Shown: positions 1-11,330, counted from the stretch's first letter. The stretch is 64,000 nucleotides of DNA from a bacterium (GCA_905221145.1 CAJNCA010000002.1:62001-126000), one strand, 5' to 3'. Notes: generated from the sequence alone by a model not told the origin. Made by a program: numbers and translations.

Positions 1-835
1 CTGGGTTTGGAGATTTTACAGTTGAGAAGTCAGGGTCAGCAGTTGCTTGCGCTTCAACGACTTGAACAGAGTCAAATCCTGCTTGGGCAAGAGCACGACG
101 AGCCAACATTTCACCAGTACCATGAAGTGGTGTGTAGACAATCTTCATGTCTTTACCGAATTCTTCAATCAAAGCTGGGTTGATGTTTACGTCCTTAACC
201 TCTTTAAGGTATTCTCCGTCAACAGCTTCGCCGATAACTTCAATCAAGCCAGAAGCTTTTTCAGCTTCTACATCAGCAACTTCTACCGCAAATGGGTTTT
301 CGATTGCACGGATATAAGTAGTCAAAGCGTCTGCGTCGTGTGGAGGCATTTGTCCACCGTCTTCACCGTAAACCTTGTAACCGTTAAATGGAGCAGGGTT
401 GTGGCTGGCTGTGACCATAATACCTGCGAAACAGTTGAGGTGACGAACTGCAAATGAGAGTTCTGGAGTTGGACGAAGGCTTTCAAATACATAAGATTTG
501 ATGCCGTGTTTAGCAAGAACTGCTGCAGATTCAAAGGCAAACTCTGGTGAGAAGTGACGGCTATCGTAGGCGATTGCGACACCACGTTCTTTTTCGTTTC
601 CACCTTTTGACTCAATCAAACGAGCCAATCCTTCAGTAGCTTGACGAACAACGTAGATGTTGATGCGGTTTGTACCAGCACCAATCAAGCCACGCATACC
701 TGCAGTACCAAATTCAAGGTTTGTATAGAAGGCATCTTCCTTCGTTTTTTCATCCATATTTTCCAAATCTTGACGAAGGTAGTCAGGAAGCTCCGCAAAA
801 TCAACCCATTTCTGGTAATTTTCTTGGTAAGACAT
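1..835 (-). CDS. pgm: Phosphoglucomutase (N-terminal part; gene runs off the left edge)
   Basis: Interconverts glucose-1-phosphate and glucose-6-phosphate, feeding UDP-glucose, capsule and glycogen synthesis in the cytoplasm. Read on the minus strand the protein begins MSYQENYQKWVDFAELPDY and continues without a stop to the window edge, so only about 278 residues are present. The phosphoserine loop TASHNP, which carries the catalytic serine, is encoded near 396-413 and is followed by NGYKVYG. The ATG at 833-835 is preceded on its strand by AAAGGAGAA. An extended -10 promoter lies just upstream. The family is clear; only the C-terminal half is missing because of the window boundary. Confidence 0.93.
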   Translation of the reverse strand, partial: MSYQENYQKWVDFAELPDYLRQDLENMDEKTKEDAFYTNLEFGTAGMRGLIGAGTNRINIYVVRQATEGLARLIESKGGNEKERGVAIAYDSRHFSPEFAFESAAVLAKHGIKSYVFESLRPTPELSFAVRHLNCFAGIMVTASHNPAPFNGYKVYGEDGGQMPPHDADALTTYIRAIENPFAVEVADVEAEKASGLIEVIGEAVDGEYLKEVKDVNINPALIEEFGKDMKIVYTPLHGTGEMLARRALAQAGFDSVQVVEAQATADPDFSTVKSPNP

Positions 836-873
836 TAAAATTCTCCTTTTTGTAAATTGTTTTAACCGTTCAC

Positions 874-902
874 ATTATAGCACTTTTTGGCATTTTAGTA
901 AA
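874..902 (-). promoter_or_regulatory. pgm promoter with extended -10
   Basis: On the minus strand the sequence reads TTTACT, a 17-bp spacer, then TATAAT (complement of 874-879), preceded by TGC to give an extended -10 element. It lies about 40 bp before the pgm start codon and back to back with the ABC-F gene promoter. Confidence 0.6.
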
Positions 903-953
903 ACGGTAGCATAATTTTCAGAAAAGTAGTGACATATGCCTGTTTATCAAGTC

Positions 954-982
954 TTGAATGCCTTAGGGAAACATGCTATACT
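954..982 (+). promoter_or_regulatory. Promoter of ABC-F gene, predicting a leaderless transcript
   Basis: TTGAAT (954-959), 17-bp spacer, TATACT (977-982). The expected transcription start about 7 bp beyond the -10 coincides with the ATG at 989. No Shine-Dalgarno sequence lies before that ATG. Confidence 0.65.
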
Positions 983-988
983 ACTTGT

Positions 989-2890
989 ATGATTATTTTA
1001 CAAGCTAATAAAATTGAACGTTCTTTTGCAGGAGAGGTTCTTTTTGATAATATCAACCTGCAAGTTGATGACCGAGATCGGATTGCCCTCGTTGGGAAAA
1101 ACGGGGCGGGTAAGTCTACTCTTTTGAAGATTTTGGTTGGAGAAGAGGAGCCAACTAGCGGAGAAATCAATAAGAAAAAAGATATTTCTCTGTCTTACCT
1201 AGCCCAAGATAGCCGTTTTGAGTCTGAAAATACCATCTACGATGAGATGCTTCATGTCTTTGATGACCTGCGTCGGACTGAGAAACAACTTCGTCAGATG
1301 GAGTTGGAGATGGGAGAAAAGTCTGGTGAGGATTTGAATAAGCTGATGTCCGATTACGACCGTTTATCTGAGAATTTTCGCCAAGCAGATGGCTTTACCT
1401 ATGAAGCTGATATCCGTGCTATTTTGAATGGATTCAAGTTTGATGAATCTATGTGGCAGATGAAAATTGCCGAGCTTTCTGGTGGTCAAAACACCCGTCT
1501 GGCTCTTGCTAAAATGCTTCTTGAAAAGCCCAATCTCTTGGTCTTGGACGAGCCAACCAACCACTTGGATATTGAAACCATCGCTTGGCTAGAGAATTAC
1601 TTGGTAAACTATAGTGGTGCCCTCATTATTGTTAGTCACGACCGTTATTTCTTGGACAAGGTTGCGACGATTACACTGGATTTGACCAAGCATTCCTTGG
1701 ATCGCTACGTGGGAAATTACTCTCGCTTTGTCGAGCTGAAGGAGCAAAAGCTGGCTACTGAGGCAAAAAACTATGAAAAGCAGCAGAAGGAGATCGCTGC
1801 TCTGGAAGATTTTGTTAATCGCAATTTAGTCCGTGCTTCAACGACTAAACGAGCCCAATCTCGACGCAAACAACTGGAAAAAATGGAGCGTTTGGACAAG
1901 CCTGAAGCTGGTAAGAAATCAGCCAATATGACCTTCCAGTCGGAAAAAACGTCAGGTAATGTTGTCCTGACTGTTGAAAATGCGGCTATTGGCTATGATG
2001 GAGAAATATTGTCAGAGCCTATCAACCTTGACATTCGTAAGATGAATGCTGTCGCTATTGTTGGACCAAACGGCATTGGAAAGTCAACCTTTATCAAATC
2101 TATAGTAGACCAGATTCCTTTTATCAAGGGTGAAAAGCGCTTTGGGGCCAATGTTGAGGTGGGTTACTATGACCAAACTCAAAGTAAGCTGACAGCAAGT
2201 AATACCGTTCTGGATGAACTCTGGAATGATTTCAAATTGACACCTGAAGTTGAAATTCGTAACCGCCTAGGTGCCTTCCTTTTCTCAGGAGATGATGTCA
2301 AAAAATCAGTTGGCATGCTGTCTGGGGGCGAGAAAGCTCGTTTGCTTTTGGCTAAATTGTCTATGGAAAACAACAACTTACTGATCCTTGACGAGCCAAC
2401 CAACCACTTAGATATTGATAGCAAGGAAGTGTTGGAAAATGCCTTGATTGACTTTGATGGAACCTTGCTTTTTGTCAGCCATGACCGTTACTTTATCAAT
2501 CGTGTGGCAACTCATGTACTAGAATTATCTGAAAATGGCTCAACTCTCTATCTTGGAGATTACGACTACTATGTTGAGAAGAAAGCAGATGTAGAAATGA
2601 CTCAGACTGAGGAAGCTTCAACTAGCAATCAAGCAAAAGAAGTAACTCCAGTTAATGACTATCAAGCTCAGAAAGAAAGTCAAAAAGAAGTTCGCAAACT
2701 TATGAGACAAATTGAAAGTCTAGAAACTGAAATCGAAGAGTTAGAAAGTCAAAGTCAAGCTATTTCTGAACAAATGTTGGAAACAAACGATGCCGAAAAA
2801 CTCATGGAATTGCAGGCTGAGCTGGACAAAATAAGTCACCGTCAGGAAGAAGCTATGCTTGAGTGGGAAGAATTGTCAGAGCAGGTGTAA
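989..2890 (+). CDS. ABC-F family ATPase (Uup/YdiF type), ribosome-associated
   Basis: A 633-residue soluble protein with two ABC ATPase domains and no membrane segments. The first has Walker A GKNGAGKST (residues 36-44), signature LSGGQ and LDEPTNHLD; the second has GPNGIGKST, LSGGEKARLLLAK and again LDEPTNHLD. A charged linker separates them and a coiled-coil tail (from about residue 570) follows, as in Uup/YdiF-type ABC-F proteins, which act on ribosomes rather than in transport. I chose ATG 989 because family homology starts at MIILQANKIERSF; the longer frame from a GTG at 929 would contain the promoter itself. The rgg gene follows after 2 bp, suggesting co-transcription. Exact substrate or antibiotic link cannot be told. 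Confidence 0.9.
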   Translation: MIILQANKIERSFAGEVLFDNINLQVDDRDRIALVGKNGAGKSTLLKILVGEEEPTSGEINKKKDISLSYLAQDSRFESENTIYDEMLHVFDDLRRTEKQLRQMELEMGEKSGEDLNKLMSDYDRLSENFRQADGFTYEADIRAILNGFKFDESMWQMKIAELSGGQNTRLALAKMLLEKPNLLVLDEPTNHLDIETIAWLENYLVNYSGALIIVSHDRYFLDKVATITLDLTKHSLDRYVGNYSRFVELKEQKLATEAKNYEKQQKEIAALEDFVNRNLVRASTTKRAQSRRKQLEKMERLDKPEAGKKSANMTFQSEKTSGNVVLTVENAAIGYDGEILSEPINLDIRKMNAVAIVGPNGIGKSTFIKSIVDQIPFIKGEKRFGANVEVGYYDQTQSKLTASNTVLDELWNDFKLTPEVEIRNRLGAFLFSGDDVKKSVGMLSGGEKARLLLAKLSMENNNLLILDEPTNHLDIDSKEVLENALIDFDGTLLFVSHDRYFINRVATHVLELSENGSTLYLGDYDYYVEKKADVEMTQTEEASTSNQAKEVTPVNDYQAQKESQKEVRKLMRQIESLETEIEELESQSQAISEQMLETNDAEKLMELQAELDKISHRQEEAMLEWEELSEQV

Positions 2891-2892
2891 AG

Positions 2893-3756
2893 ATGGAACA
2901 TCTTGGAAAAGTATTTCGTGAATTTCGGACAAGTGGAAATTATTCTTTAAAGGAGGCTGCAGGCGAGTCCTGCTCTACCTCTCAGTTATCTCGATTTGAG
3001 CTTGGGGAGTCTGACCTAGCAGTCTCGCGTTTCTTTGAGATTTTGGATAATATTCATGTCACAATCGAAAATTTCATGGATAAGGCAAGGAGTTTTCATA
3101 ATCATGAACATGTTGCCATGATGGGACAAATTGTGCCTCTTTACTATTCAAACGATATTGCAGGTTTTAAAAAGCTTCAAAGAGAACAACTTGAAAAGGC
3201 TAAGAGTTCGACGACTTCTCTTTATTTTGAGCTGAATTGGATTTTGTTGCAAGGTTTGATTTGTCAAAGAGATTCGAGTTATCATATGGAGCAGGATGAC
3301 TTAGATAAGGTAGCAGATTATCTCTTCAAAACAGAAGAATGGACCATGTATGAGTTGATTCTGTTTGGGAACCTCTATAGTTTCTACGATGTGGACTATG
3401 TCACTCGGATTGGTAGAGAAGTTATGGAGAGGGAAGAATTTTACCAAGAGATTGGTCGTCATAAGAGATTAGTGTTGATTTTGGCTCTCAATTGTTACCA
3501 GCATTGTTTAGAGCATTCTTCTTTTGATAATGCTAGCTATTTCGAGGCTTATACAGAGAAGATTATTGGTAAAAACATTAGTCTGTATGAACGAAATATT
3601 TTACATTACCTAAAAGGCTTTGCCTTGTACCAAAAGGGACAGTGTAAAGAAGGAGGTAAGCAGATGCAAGAGGCTATGCATATTTTTGGTGTGTTAGGTC
3701 TTCCAGAGCAAGTAGCCTATTATCAGGAACATTACGAAAAATTTGTCAAAGATTGA
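2893..3756 (+). CDS. Rgg/MutR-family transcriptional regulator
   Basis: 287 residues, the usual Rgg length. The N-terminal 65 residues form an XRE-type helix-turn-helix (SLKEAAGESCSTSQLSRFELG); the rest is the all-helical repeat domain that in this family senses short peptides. The ATG at 2893 is 2 bp after the ABC-F stop; the longer reading frame that overlaps the upstream gene has no homology. No short hydrophobic peptide gene is visible next to it, so the ligand is unknown. The MFS exporter 80 bp downstream, with an inverted repeat before its promoter, is the obvious target candidate (inference). Confidence 0.88.
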   Translation: MEHLGKVFREFRTSGNYSLKEAAGESCSTSQLSRFELGESDLAVSRFFEILDNIHVTIENFMDKARSFHNHEHVAMMGQIVPLYYSNDIAGFKKLQREQLEKAKSSTTSLYFELNWILLQGLICQRDSSYHMEQDDLDKVADYLFKTEEWTMYELILFGNLYSFYDVDYVTRIGREVMEREEFYQEIGRHKRLVLILALNCYQHCLEHSSFDNASYFEAYTEKIIGKNISLYERNILHYLKGFALYQKGQCKEGGKQMQEAMHIFGVLGLPEQVAYYQEHYEKFVKD

Positions 3757-3776
3757 TTTTCCCAAATAAGGGAAAA
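3757..3776 (+). promoter_or_regulatory. Inverted repeat upstream of MFS promoter (possible Rgg operator)
   Basis: Perfect 7-bp inverted repeat TTTTCCC (3757-3763) / GGGAAAA (3770-3776) with loop AAATAA. It sits about 25 bp before an extended -10 (TGATACAAT, 799-807 of the 3 kb block, i.e. 3799-3807) that lacks a recognisable -35. That placement suits an activator site; it could instead be a weak terminator. Confidence 0.35.
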
Positions 3777-3835
3777 AATAAAAAGCTCCTTTCGGTTTTG
3801 ATACAATAGTTTCAAAATTTGAGAGGAGTTTTTAT

Positions 3836-5014
3836 ATGAATCGCTATGCCGTACAGTTGATTAGTCGTGGAGCTGTTAACAAGATAGGAAATATGCTCTA
3901 TGATTATGGAAATAGTGTCTGGTTGGCATCGATGGGAACGATTGGGCAAACCGTTCTAGGGATTTATCAGATTTCTGAGCTCGTCACATCCATTCTCGTT
4001 AATCCCTTTGGTGGAGTTATTTCAGACCGTTTTTCTCGTCGTAAGATTTTAATGACGACAGACCTTATTTGTGGAATTCTTTGTCTGGCTATTTCGTTCA
4101 TAAGGAATGACAGCTGGATGATTGGAGCTTTGATTTTTGCCAATATTGTTCAGGCTATTGCTTTTGCCTTTTCTAGACCTGCAAATAAGGCCATTATCAC
4201 AGAACTGGTAGAGAAGGATGAACTGGTCGTCTATAATTCTCGTTTGGAGTTGGTCTTGCAGGTTGTCAGTGTGAGTTCCCCTGTGCTTTCTTTTCTGGTC
4301 TTACAATTCGCAAGTCTTCGCATTACCTTGGTATTAGATGCCCTTAGTTTTTTTCTCGCTTTTGGTTTGGTAGCCTTGCTTCCAAAGAAAGAAGTGAAGG
4401 CTTTGGGTGATAAGAAACTCACATTTAAAGTTATTATTTCTGATATTAAGGAGGGAGTTCACTATATTGTGAAGCAAAAGGAAATCTTCTTTTTGTTAGT
4501 CATGGCTTCAAGTGTCAATTTTTTCTTCGCAGCCTTTAATTATCTCCTTCCCTTTTCAAATCAGCTTTATGGAGTACAAGGTGCCTATGCCACTATTTTA
4601 ACAATGGGTGCTATCGGATCTATTGTTGGGGCCCTGTTAGCTAGTAAGATTAAAGCTAGTATGGAAATGCTTCTGTTTTTATTGGCTATGACTGGACTTG
4701 GAGTGATGATAATGGGATTTACTCTCCCATCCTTCCTCTCTTTTTCAGGGAATTTCATTTGTGAATTATTTATGACGATGTTCAATATTCACTTTTTTAC
4801 TCAAGTACAAACCAAGGTTGAAGGTGAATATCTTGGTAGAGTTCTCAGTTCGATTTATACCCTAGCTATACTTTTTATGCCAATTGGAACAGGTTTGATG
4901 ACCTTGCTTCCAAGTGTCCATCTTTATTCTTTCTTGATTATTGGACTTGGAGTTGTAGCCTTATCTTTCTTAGCTCTCGGATATGTTCGAACTCATTTTG
5001 AAAAAGAGACATAA
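3836..5014 (+). CDS. MFS transporter (drug/macrolide-efflux-like)
   Basis: A 392-residue polytopic membrane protein with about 12 hydrophobic segments. The loop between segments 2 and 3 reads GGVISDRFSRRKIL, the MFS motif A (G-x-x-x-D-R-x-x-R-R). The overall sequence resembles the MefA/MFS_3 group of exporters. It has its own extended -10 promoter and strong ribosome site (GAGAGGAG at 3822-3829) and follows rgg, which may control it. Substrate is not predictable from sequence. Confidence 0.85.
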   Translation: MNRYAVQLISRGAVNKIGNMLYDYGNSVWLASMGTIGQTVLGIYQISELVTSILVNPFGGVISDRFSRRKILMTTDLICGILCLAISFIRNDSWMIGALIFANIVQAIAFAFSRPANKAIITELVEKDELVVYNSRLELVLQVVSVSSPVLSFLVLQFASLRITLVLDALSFFLAFGLVALLPKKEVKALGDKKLTFKVIISDIKEGVHYIVKQKEIFFLLVMASSVNFFFAAFNYLLPFSNQLYGVQGAYATILTMGAIGSIVGALLASKIKASMEMLLFLLAMTGLGVMIMGFTLPSFLSFSGNFICELFMTMFNIHFFTQVQTKVEGEYLGRVLSSIYTLAILFMPIGTGLMTLLPSVHLYSFLIIGLGVVALSFLALGYVRTHFEKET

Positions 5015-5058
5015 GTTTGCTTGGACTTCAAAAATAATTCCAATCTGAGTGTTTTTTC

Positions 5059-5090
5059 AGCCCTTCTCGTTTGTGAGGAGGGCTTAGTTT
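5059..5090 (+). terminator. Hairpin terminator after MFS gene
   Basis: AGCCCTTCTC (5059-5068) pairs with GAGGAGGGCT (5075-5084) over a 6-nt loop, followed by a weak T-rich tract. It lies between the MFS gene and ligA. Confidence 0.6.
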
Positions 5091-5097
5091 ATGGTAA

Positions 5098-7065
<1,968 letters not shown>

Positions 7066-7218
7066 AGAATAGTAGAAGGCTAGATGTTAGATAGTCTGAA
7101 ACTGTCTATCCTGAAGTGTTTTGACATGAATTGAGTCTATCTTGAGTCAGAAATTAAATTGCTGAATCTATCAGCACCACATAAAAAATTAAATTAAAAT
7201 TAGAAATTAGGAAAAGAA

Positions 7219-9504
7219 ATGTTAAATTACCCTGTAGTCATCCATTTTCATCGAAAAAACGGGGATTATGCAGCCTGTTCATTTAGTAGAAAACAGGCGG
7301 ACAATGTTGAAAAATTGTATTATGAAAATAACTTTTTTGGAGCAAAGTTCTCCTTCACAGTTACAAGTCAAGAAAAGTTAGAAAACCTGAAGTTTTCTGT
7401 CGAGATTGATGGGACAGTTAAGGAATATTCCGTGCGTTATAACTACTATCCGCTTCTGACAGAAGTTTGGATTTTAGAGGGCGACGAGACTGTTTATTAT
7501 TCTGAAAACCCAGCCATTGCTAGTCCTTACTACAAAGATCAAAATCCATTTGCTTTTGATAGAGCAATACATAGCGCTAGTTTTGATCACCACTGGGGCT
7601 ACCAAGGAGAACTAGGTTACAGTCTTTCAGATTATCAGACTAGCTTTAAACTTTGGGCTCCTACGGCTACTGCTGTACAGGTGGTTGTCTACGAAAATAC
7701 CAGCAACGACGCTCCGATTTGGAAAACCTTTAATCTAGAGCGTGGTAATAGCTATTCATACAGTCATAAGTACAATACCATTGGTGTTTGGAGTCTAGAC
7801 TTAGATGAAAATCTTGCTGGCAAGGCTTATCAGTATCAGATTGACTTTCCTCACCACCAGACTGTGACGAGAGATCCTTACACGATTGCCACAAGTCCTG
7901 ACGGCAAACGTTCCGTAATTCTTTCTCATCAAGACAGACAAGTAGAAGGATTTGTGGTCAAACATGGAACAGAAGCGCCTTGGCGTTTGGAAAATCCATG
8001 TAAAGCAGTTATCTGTGAAATGCATATCCGAGATTTAACCAAATCTCCGACCTCTGGAGTTGCAGAGCATCTCCGTGGAACCTTCCTTGGTGCTGCCCAG
8101 ACTGGAACTGTAAACCAATTCGGACAAGCAACCGCCTTTGACTATATCAAAGAACTTGGCTGCAACTATGTTCAACTCCAGCCTATCTTTGATCGCCATA
8201 AGGAATACGATGAGGATGGAAATGTAACCTATAACTGGGGTTATGACCCTCAAAACTACAATGCACCAGAACCAAGTTTTTCTAGTAATCCAGATGATCC
8301 AGGGCAGGTCATTCGTGATTTGAAGACCATGGTTCAAGCCTATCACGATGCGGGGATTGGTGTCATTATGGACGTGGTTTATAATCACACCTTTTCAACG
8401 GTTGATGCACCTTTCCAAACAACTGTCCCTGATTACTACTATCGTATGAATCCAGACGGTACCTTCCAGAATGGAACAGGTGTTGGAAATGAAACAGCCA
8501 GTGAACACGAAATGTTCCGCAAGTACATGATTGATTCTCTTCTATACTGGGTACAGGAATACAATATTGACGGCTTCCGTTTTGACTTGATGGGTATTCA
8601 TAATGTCAAAACCATGCAAGCGATTCGTTGGGCGCTAGATGAGGTTGATCCCCGTATTATCACTTATGGAGAAGGCTGGGATATGGGAACAGGTCTTGCA
8701 ACTTATGATAAGGCCAAGAAGGATAATGCCTACCAAATGCCAAATATCGGATTCTTCAATGATAATCAGCGTGATGCGGTCAAAGGAGGAGAAGTTTATG
8801 GTGCAATCAAGTCAGGATTTGTAAGTGGTGCAGCCACTGAACCAATCATTGCCAAGGCCATTCTTGGTAGCCGAGAATTGGGTTCTTATCTCAGTCCAAA
8901 CCAGGTTCTCAACTATGTTGAAGCTCATGACAATTACAATCTTCATGATTTGTTGGCGACTCTTCATCCTGATCAAAGTTCAGACCAGATTATGCGCAAG
9001 GTTGAGACGGCGACAGTAATGAACCTTCTCATGCAAGGAATGTCCTTTATGGAAATTGGCCAAGAATTTGGTCGAACCAAATTAATTCCGACGGGTGAAC
9101 ATGGACAACTCACTTCGGCAGACCGAGAACGTGCTATGAATAGTTACAACGCTCCTGACAGTGTTAACCAAATAAACTGGGATTTAATCAATGAAAGACA
9201 AGAAAGCATTGACTTTGTCCGTCAAATTATTCGACTGAAAACACAGACTAGCGCCTTTTCTTATCCTACATACGAAGAAGTTTACCGTCATGTCTTTGTT
9301 CACACAGCTGCAGAAAATAGCGGATGGATTGTTTACGAGATTCACGGGGGGCCAGAACATCTATTGGTAGTATTCAATGCCAAGGGAACTTCCTTATACT
9401 TTGAAAATGCAGGAAATCTAGAAATGCTTGTGACCAATAGTCGTTCGAAACAAGAAAATGTCATTGATGATACTAGTGTCGCAGTGCTAAAAGTACTCTC
9501 TTAA
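7219..9504 (+). CDS. Type I pullulanase (cytoplasmic alpha-1,6 debranching enzyme)
   Basis: Hydrolyses alpha-1,6 branch points of pullulan, glycogen and dextrins. 761 residues without signal peptide or LPXTG anchor, so unlike the surface pullulanase SpuA it is intracellular. The type I signature YNWGYDP is present, as are GH13 motifs: VIMDVVYNHT, DGFRFDLMG with the catalytic aspartate, GEGWDMG with the acid glutamate, and YVEAHDNYN. An N-terminal beta domain precedes the barrel. The glycogen operon lies 1.9 kb downstream, so it probably debranches stored or imported glucan. A strong terminator follows. Confidence 0.92.
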   Translation: MLNYPVVIHFHRKNGDYAACSFSRKQADNVEKLYYENNFFGAKFSFTVTSQEKLENLKFSVEIDGTVKEYSVRYNYYPLLTEVWILEGDETVYYSENPAIASPYYKDQNPFAFDRAIHSASFDHHWGYQGELGYSLSDYQTSFKLWAPTATAVQVVVYENTSNDAPIWKTFNLERGNSYSYSHKYNTIGVWSLDLDENLAGKAYQYQIDFPHHQTVTRDPYTIATSPDGKRSVILSHQDRQVEGFVVKHGTEAPWRLENPCKAVICEMHIRDLTKSPTSGVAEHLRGTFLGAAQTGTVNQFGQATAFDYIKELGCNYVQLQPIFDRHKEYDEDGNVTYNWGYDPQNYNAPEPSFSSNPDDPGQVIRDLKTMVQAYHDAGIGVIMDVVYNHTFSTVDAPFQTTVPDYYYRMNPDGTFQNGTGVGNETASEHEMFRKYMIDSLLYWVQEYNIDGFRFDLMGIHNVKTMQAIRWALDEVDPRIITYGEGWDMGTGLATYDKAKKDNAYQMPNIGFFNDNQRDAVKGGEVYGAIKSGFVSGAATEPIIAKAILGSRELGSYLSPNQVLNYVEAHDNYNLHDLLATLHPDQSSDQIMRKVETATVMNLLMQGMSFMEIGQEFGRTKLIPTGEHGQLTSADRERAMNSYNAPDSVNQINWDLINERQESIDFVRQIIRLKTQTSAFSYPTYEEVYRHVFVHTAAENSGWIVYEIHGGPEHLLVVFNAKGTSLYFENAGNLEMLVTNSRSKQENVIDDTSVAVLKVLS

Positions 9505-9515
9505 ATGCATAAACT

Positions 9516-9544
9516 AAAAAGGGTTAGATTGTCTAATCCTTTTT
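9516..9544 (+). terminator. Terminator after pullulanase
   Basis: AAAAAGGGTTAGA (9516-9528) pairs with TCTAATCCTTTTT (9532-9544) over a TTG loop; intrinsic terminator ending in T-run. Confidence 0.85.
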
Positions 9545-9640
9545 ATCATTTATAAGTTTTCAATGAAGATTAGAATCAAGTTTCAAATAGTTTGAAAAAC
9601 CAAGCTTGTGAAAATAATCTCAAAAAAATTGCAAAAATGG

Positions 9641-9668
9641 TTGTAATTTTCTGAAAATTTGGTAAAAT
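9641..9668 (+). promoter_or_regulatory. gapN promoter
   Basis: TTGTAA (9641-9646), 16-bp spacer, TAAAAT (9663-9668), about 30 bp before the gapN start. Confidence 0.5.
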
Positions 9669-9699
9669 ATATTTTAATCATTTTCAGGAGGACGAGAAT

Positions 9700-11124
9700 T
9701 TGACAAGATATCAGAATTTAGTAAATGGAGAATGGAAATCATCTGAAAAAGAAATTACGATTTATTCACCAATCAATCAAGAAGAATTAGGAACAGTACC
9801 CGCTATGAGCCAAGCAGAAGTAGATGAGGCTATGAAAGCTGCGCGAGAAGCCCTCCCTGCATGGCGTGATTTATCAGCAGTTGAACGTGCGGCTTATTTG
9901 CACAAAACAGCAGCTATTTTAGAACGTGATAAGGAAGAAATCGGTACTATCCTTGCTAAAGAGGTAGCAAAAGGGATTAAAGCAGCTATTGGAGAAGTGG
10001 TGCGTACCGCAGACTTGATTCGATATGCTGCTGAGGAAGGTCTTCGTATCACTGGCCAAGCAATGGAAGGTGGCGGCTTTGAGGCAGTGAGTAAAAATAA
10101 ACTGGCTGTTGTTCGTCGCGAGCCAGTTGGGGTTGTTTTAGCAATCGTACCATTTAACTATCCAGTTAACCTTTCTGGATCTAAAATTGCACCTGCCTTG
10201 ATTGCAGGGAATGTGGTCATGTTTAAGCCACCAACTCAAGGTTCTATTTCTGGTCTCTTGCTGGCTAAAGCATTTGAAGAAGCAGGAATTCCAGCAGGTG
10301 TTTTCAACACCATTACGGGTCGTGGTTCAGAAATTGGGGATTATATCATTGAGCACAAAGAAGTCAACTTCATCAACTTTACAGGCTCAACTCCTATCGG
10401 AGAACGTATTGGTCGTTTAGCTGGTATGCGTCCTATCATGTTGGAGCTTGGTGGGAAAGATGCAGCCCTAGTACTAGAAGATGCAGATTTGGAACATGCT
10501 GCCAAGCAAATTGTTGCGGGTGCCTTTAGCTATTCAGGTCAACGTTGCACGGCCATTAAACGTGTCATTGTTCTCGAAAGTGTTGCAGATACATTAGCTA
10601 CTTTGCTTCAAGCAGAGGTTGCTAAATTAACAGTTGGTGATCCATTTGACAATGCTGATATTACACCTGTTATTGACAATGCTTCAGCCGACTTCATCTG
10701 GGGCTTGATTGAGGATGCACAAGAAAAAGGGGCTCAGGCTCTTACACAAATCAAACGTGAGGGCAATCTTCTCTGGCCAGTGCTTTTTGACCAAGTTACA
10801 AAAGATATGAAAGTAGCATGGGAAGAGCCATTTGGCCCTGTTTTACCAATTATTAGTGTGGCTAATGTAGAAGAAGCAATTGTCTTTGCCAACGAATCTG
10901 AATTCGGCCTTCAATCCTCAGTCTTTACAAATGATTTCAAAAAGGCCTTTGAAATTGCTGAAAAACTTGAAGTGGGCACAGTTCATATTAATAATAAAAC
11001 CCAACGTGGTCCAGATAATTTCCCCTTCCTTGGTGTCAAAGGTTCTGGTGCTGGTGTTCAAGGAATTAAATATAGCATTGAAGCGATGACAAATGTTAAA
11101 TCCATTGTTTTTGATGTGAGATAA
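9700..11124 (+). CDS. gapN: Non-phosphorylating NADP-dependent glyceraldehyde-3-phosphate dehydrogenase
   Basis: Oxidises glyceraldehyde-3-phosphate directly to 3-phosphoglycerate, making NADPH without ATP; streptococci use it as a main NADPH source. 474 residues, aldehyde dehydrogenase fold, with the general-base glutamate in LELGGKDAALV and catalytic cysteine in SYSGQRCTAIKR. The C-terminal NFPFLGVKGSG is typical of GapN. The frame opens with TTG at 9700 after the ribosome site CAGGAGGACG; no ATG gives the conserved N-terminus (TRYQNLVNGEWKSSE), so TTG is the likely start. Own promoter and terminator. Confidence 0.95.
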   Translation: MTRYQNLVNGEWKSSEKEITIYSPINQEELGTVPAMSQAEVDEAMKAAREALPAWRDLSAVERAAYLHKTAAILERDKEEIGTILAKEVAKGIKAAIGEVVRTADLIRYAAEEGLRITGQAMEGGGFEAVSKNKLAVVRREPVGVVLAIVPFNYPVNLSGSKIAPALIAGNVVMFKPPTQGSISGLLLAKAFEEAGIPAGVFNTITGRGSEIGDYIIEHKEVNFINFTGSTPIGERIGRLAGMRPIMLELGGKDAALVLEDADLEHAAKQIVAGAFSYSGQRCTAIKRVIVLESVADTLATLLQAEVAKLTVGDPFDNADITPVIDNASADFIWGLIEDAQEKGAQALTQIKREGNLLWPVLFDQVTKDMKVAWEEPFGPVLPIISVANVEEAIVFANESEFGLQSSVFTNDFKKAFEIAEKLEVGTVHINNKTQRGPDNFPFLGVKGSGAGVQGIKYSIEAMTNVKSIVFDVR

Positions 11125-11134
11125 AAGATAAAAT

Positions 11135-11163
11135 CAGGAAATTCTTTTCCTGTTTTCTTTTTT
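11135..11163 (+). terminator. Terminator after gapN
   Basis: CAGGAAA (11135-11141) pairs with TTTCCTG (11146-11152), followed by a long T-rich tract. Confidence 0.75.
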
Positions 11164-11219
11164 TACTTAAAATTATATTTTTGTTAGCTAAATAACGAAC
11201 TTTATGATAGTATTATAAA

Positions 11220-11234
11220 AAAACGATTCGTTTT
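11220..11234 (+). promoter_or_regulatory. Perfect 15-bp palindrome, LacI-family-like operator candidate
   Basis: AAAACGATTCGTTTT is a perfect odd palindrome (7+1+7). It lies just beyond a possible promoter (TTGTTA 11181-11186, TATGAT 11203-11208, spacer 16), so it would cover the transcription start. The central CG and symmetry resemble operators of LacI/GalR-family regulators. It is 160 bp upstream of glgB and separate from the cre-like site. Confidence 0.4.
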
Positions 11235-11330
11235 CAAAGCTTTTCTGAAAATTTCTTGATTTACAAGTGAATACATCAGTGAATTTGTTGAAGACTTTCA
11301 AAAGATTTTTTTGCAAATTCCGTAATTTAC

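Noticed and set aside
9546..9660. BOX or RUP repeat element between pullulanase and gapN
   Set aside because: The short TTTTCAATGAAGATTAGAATC stretch resembles only a few bases of BOX A; the rest of a BOX or RUP is not present.
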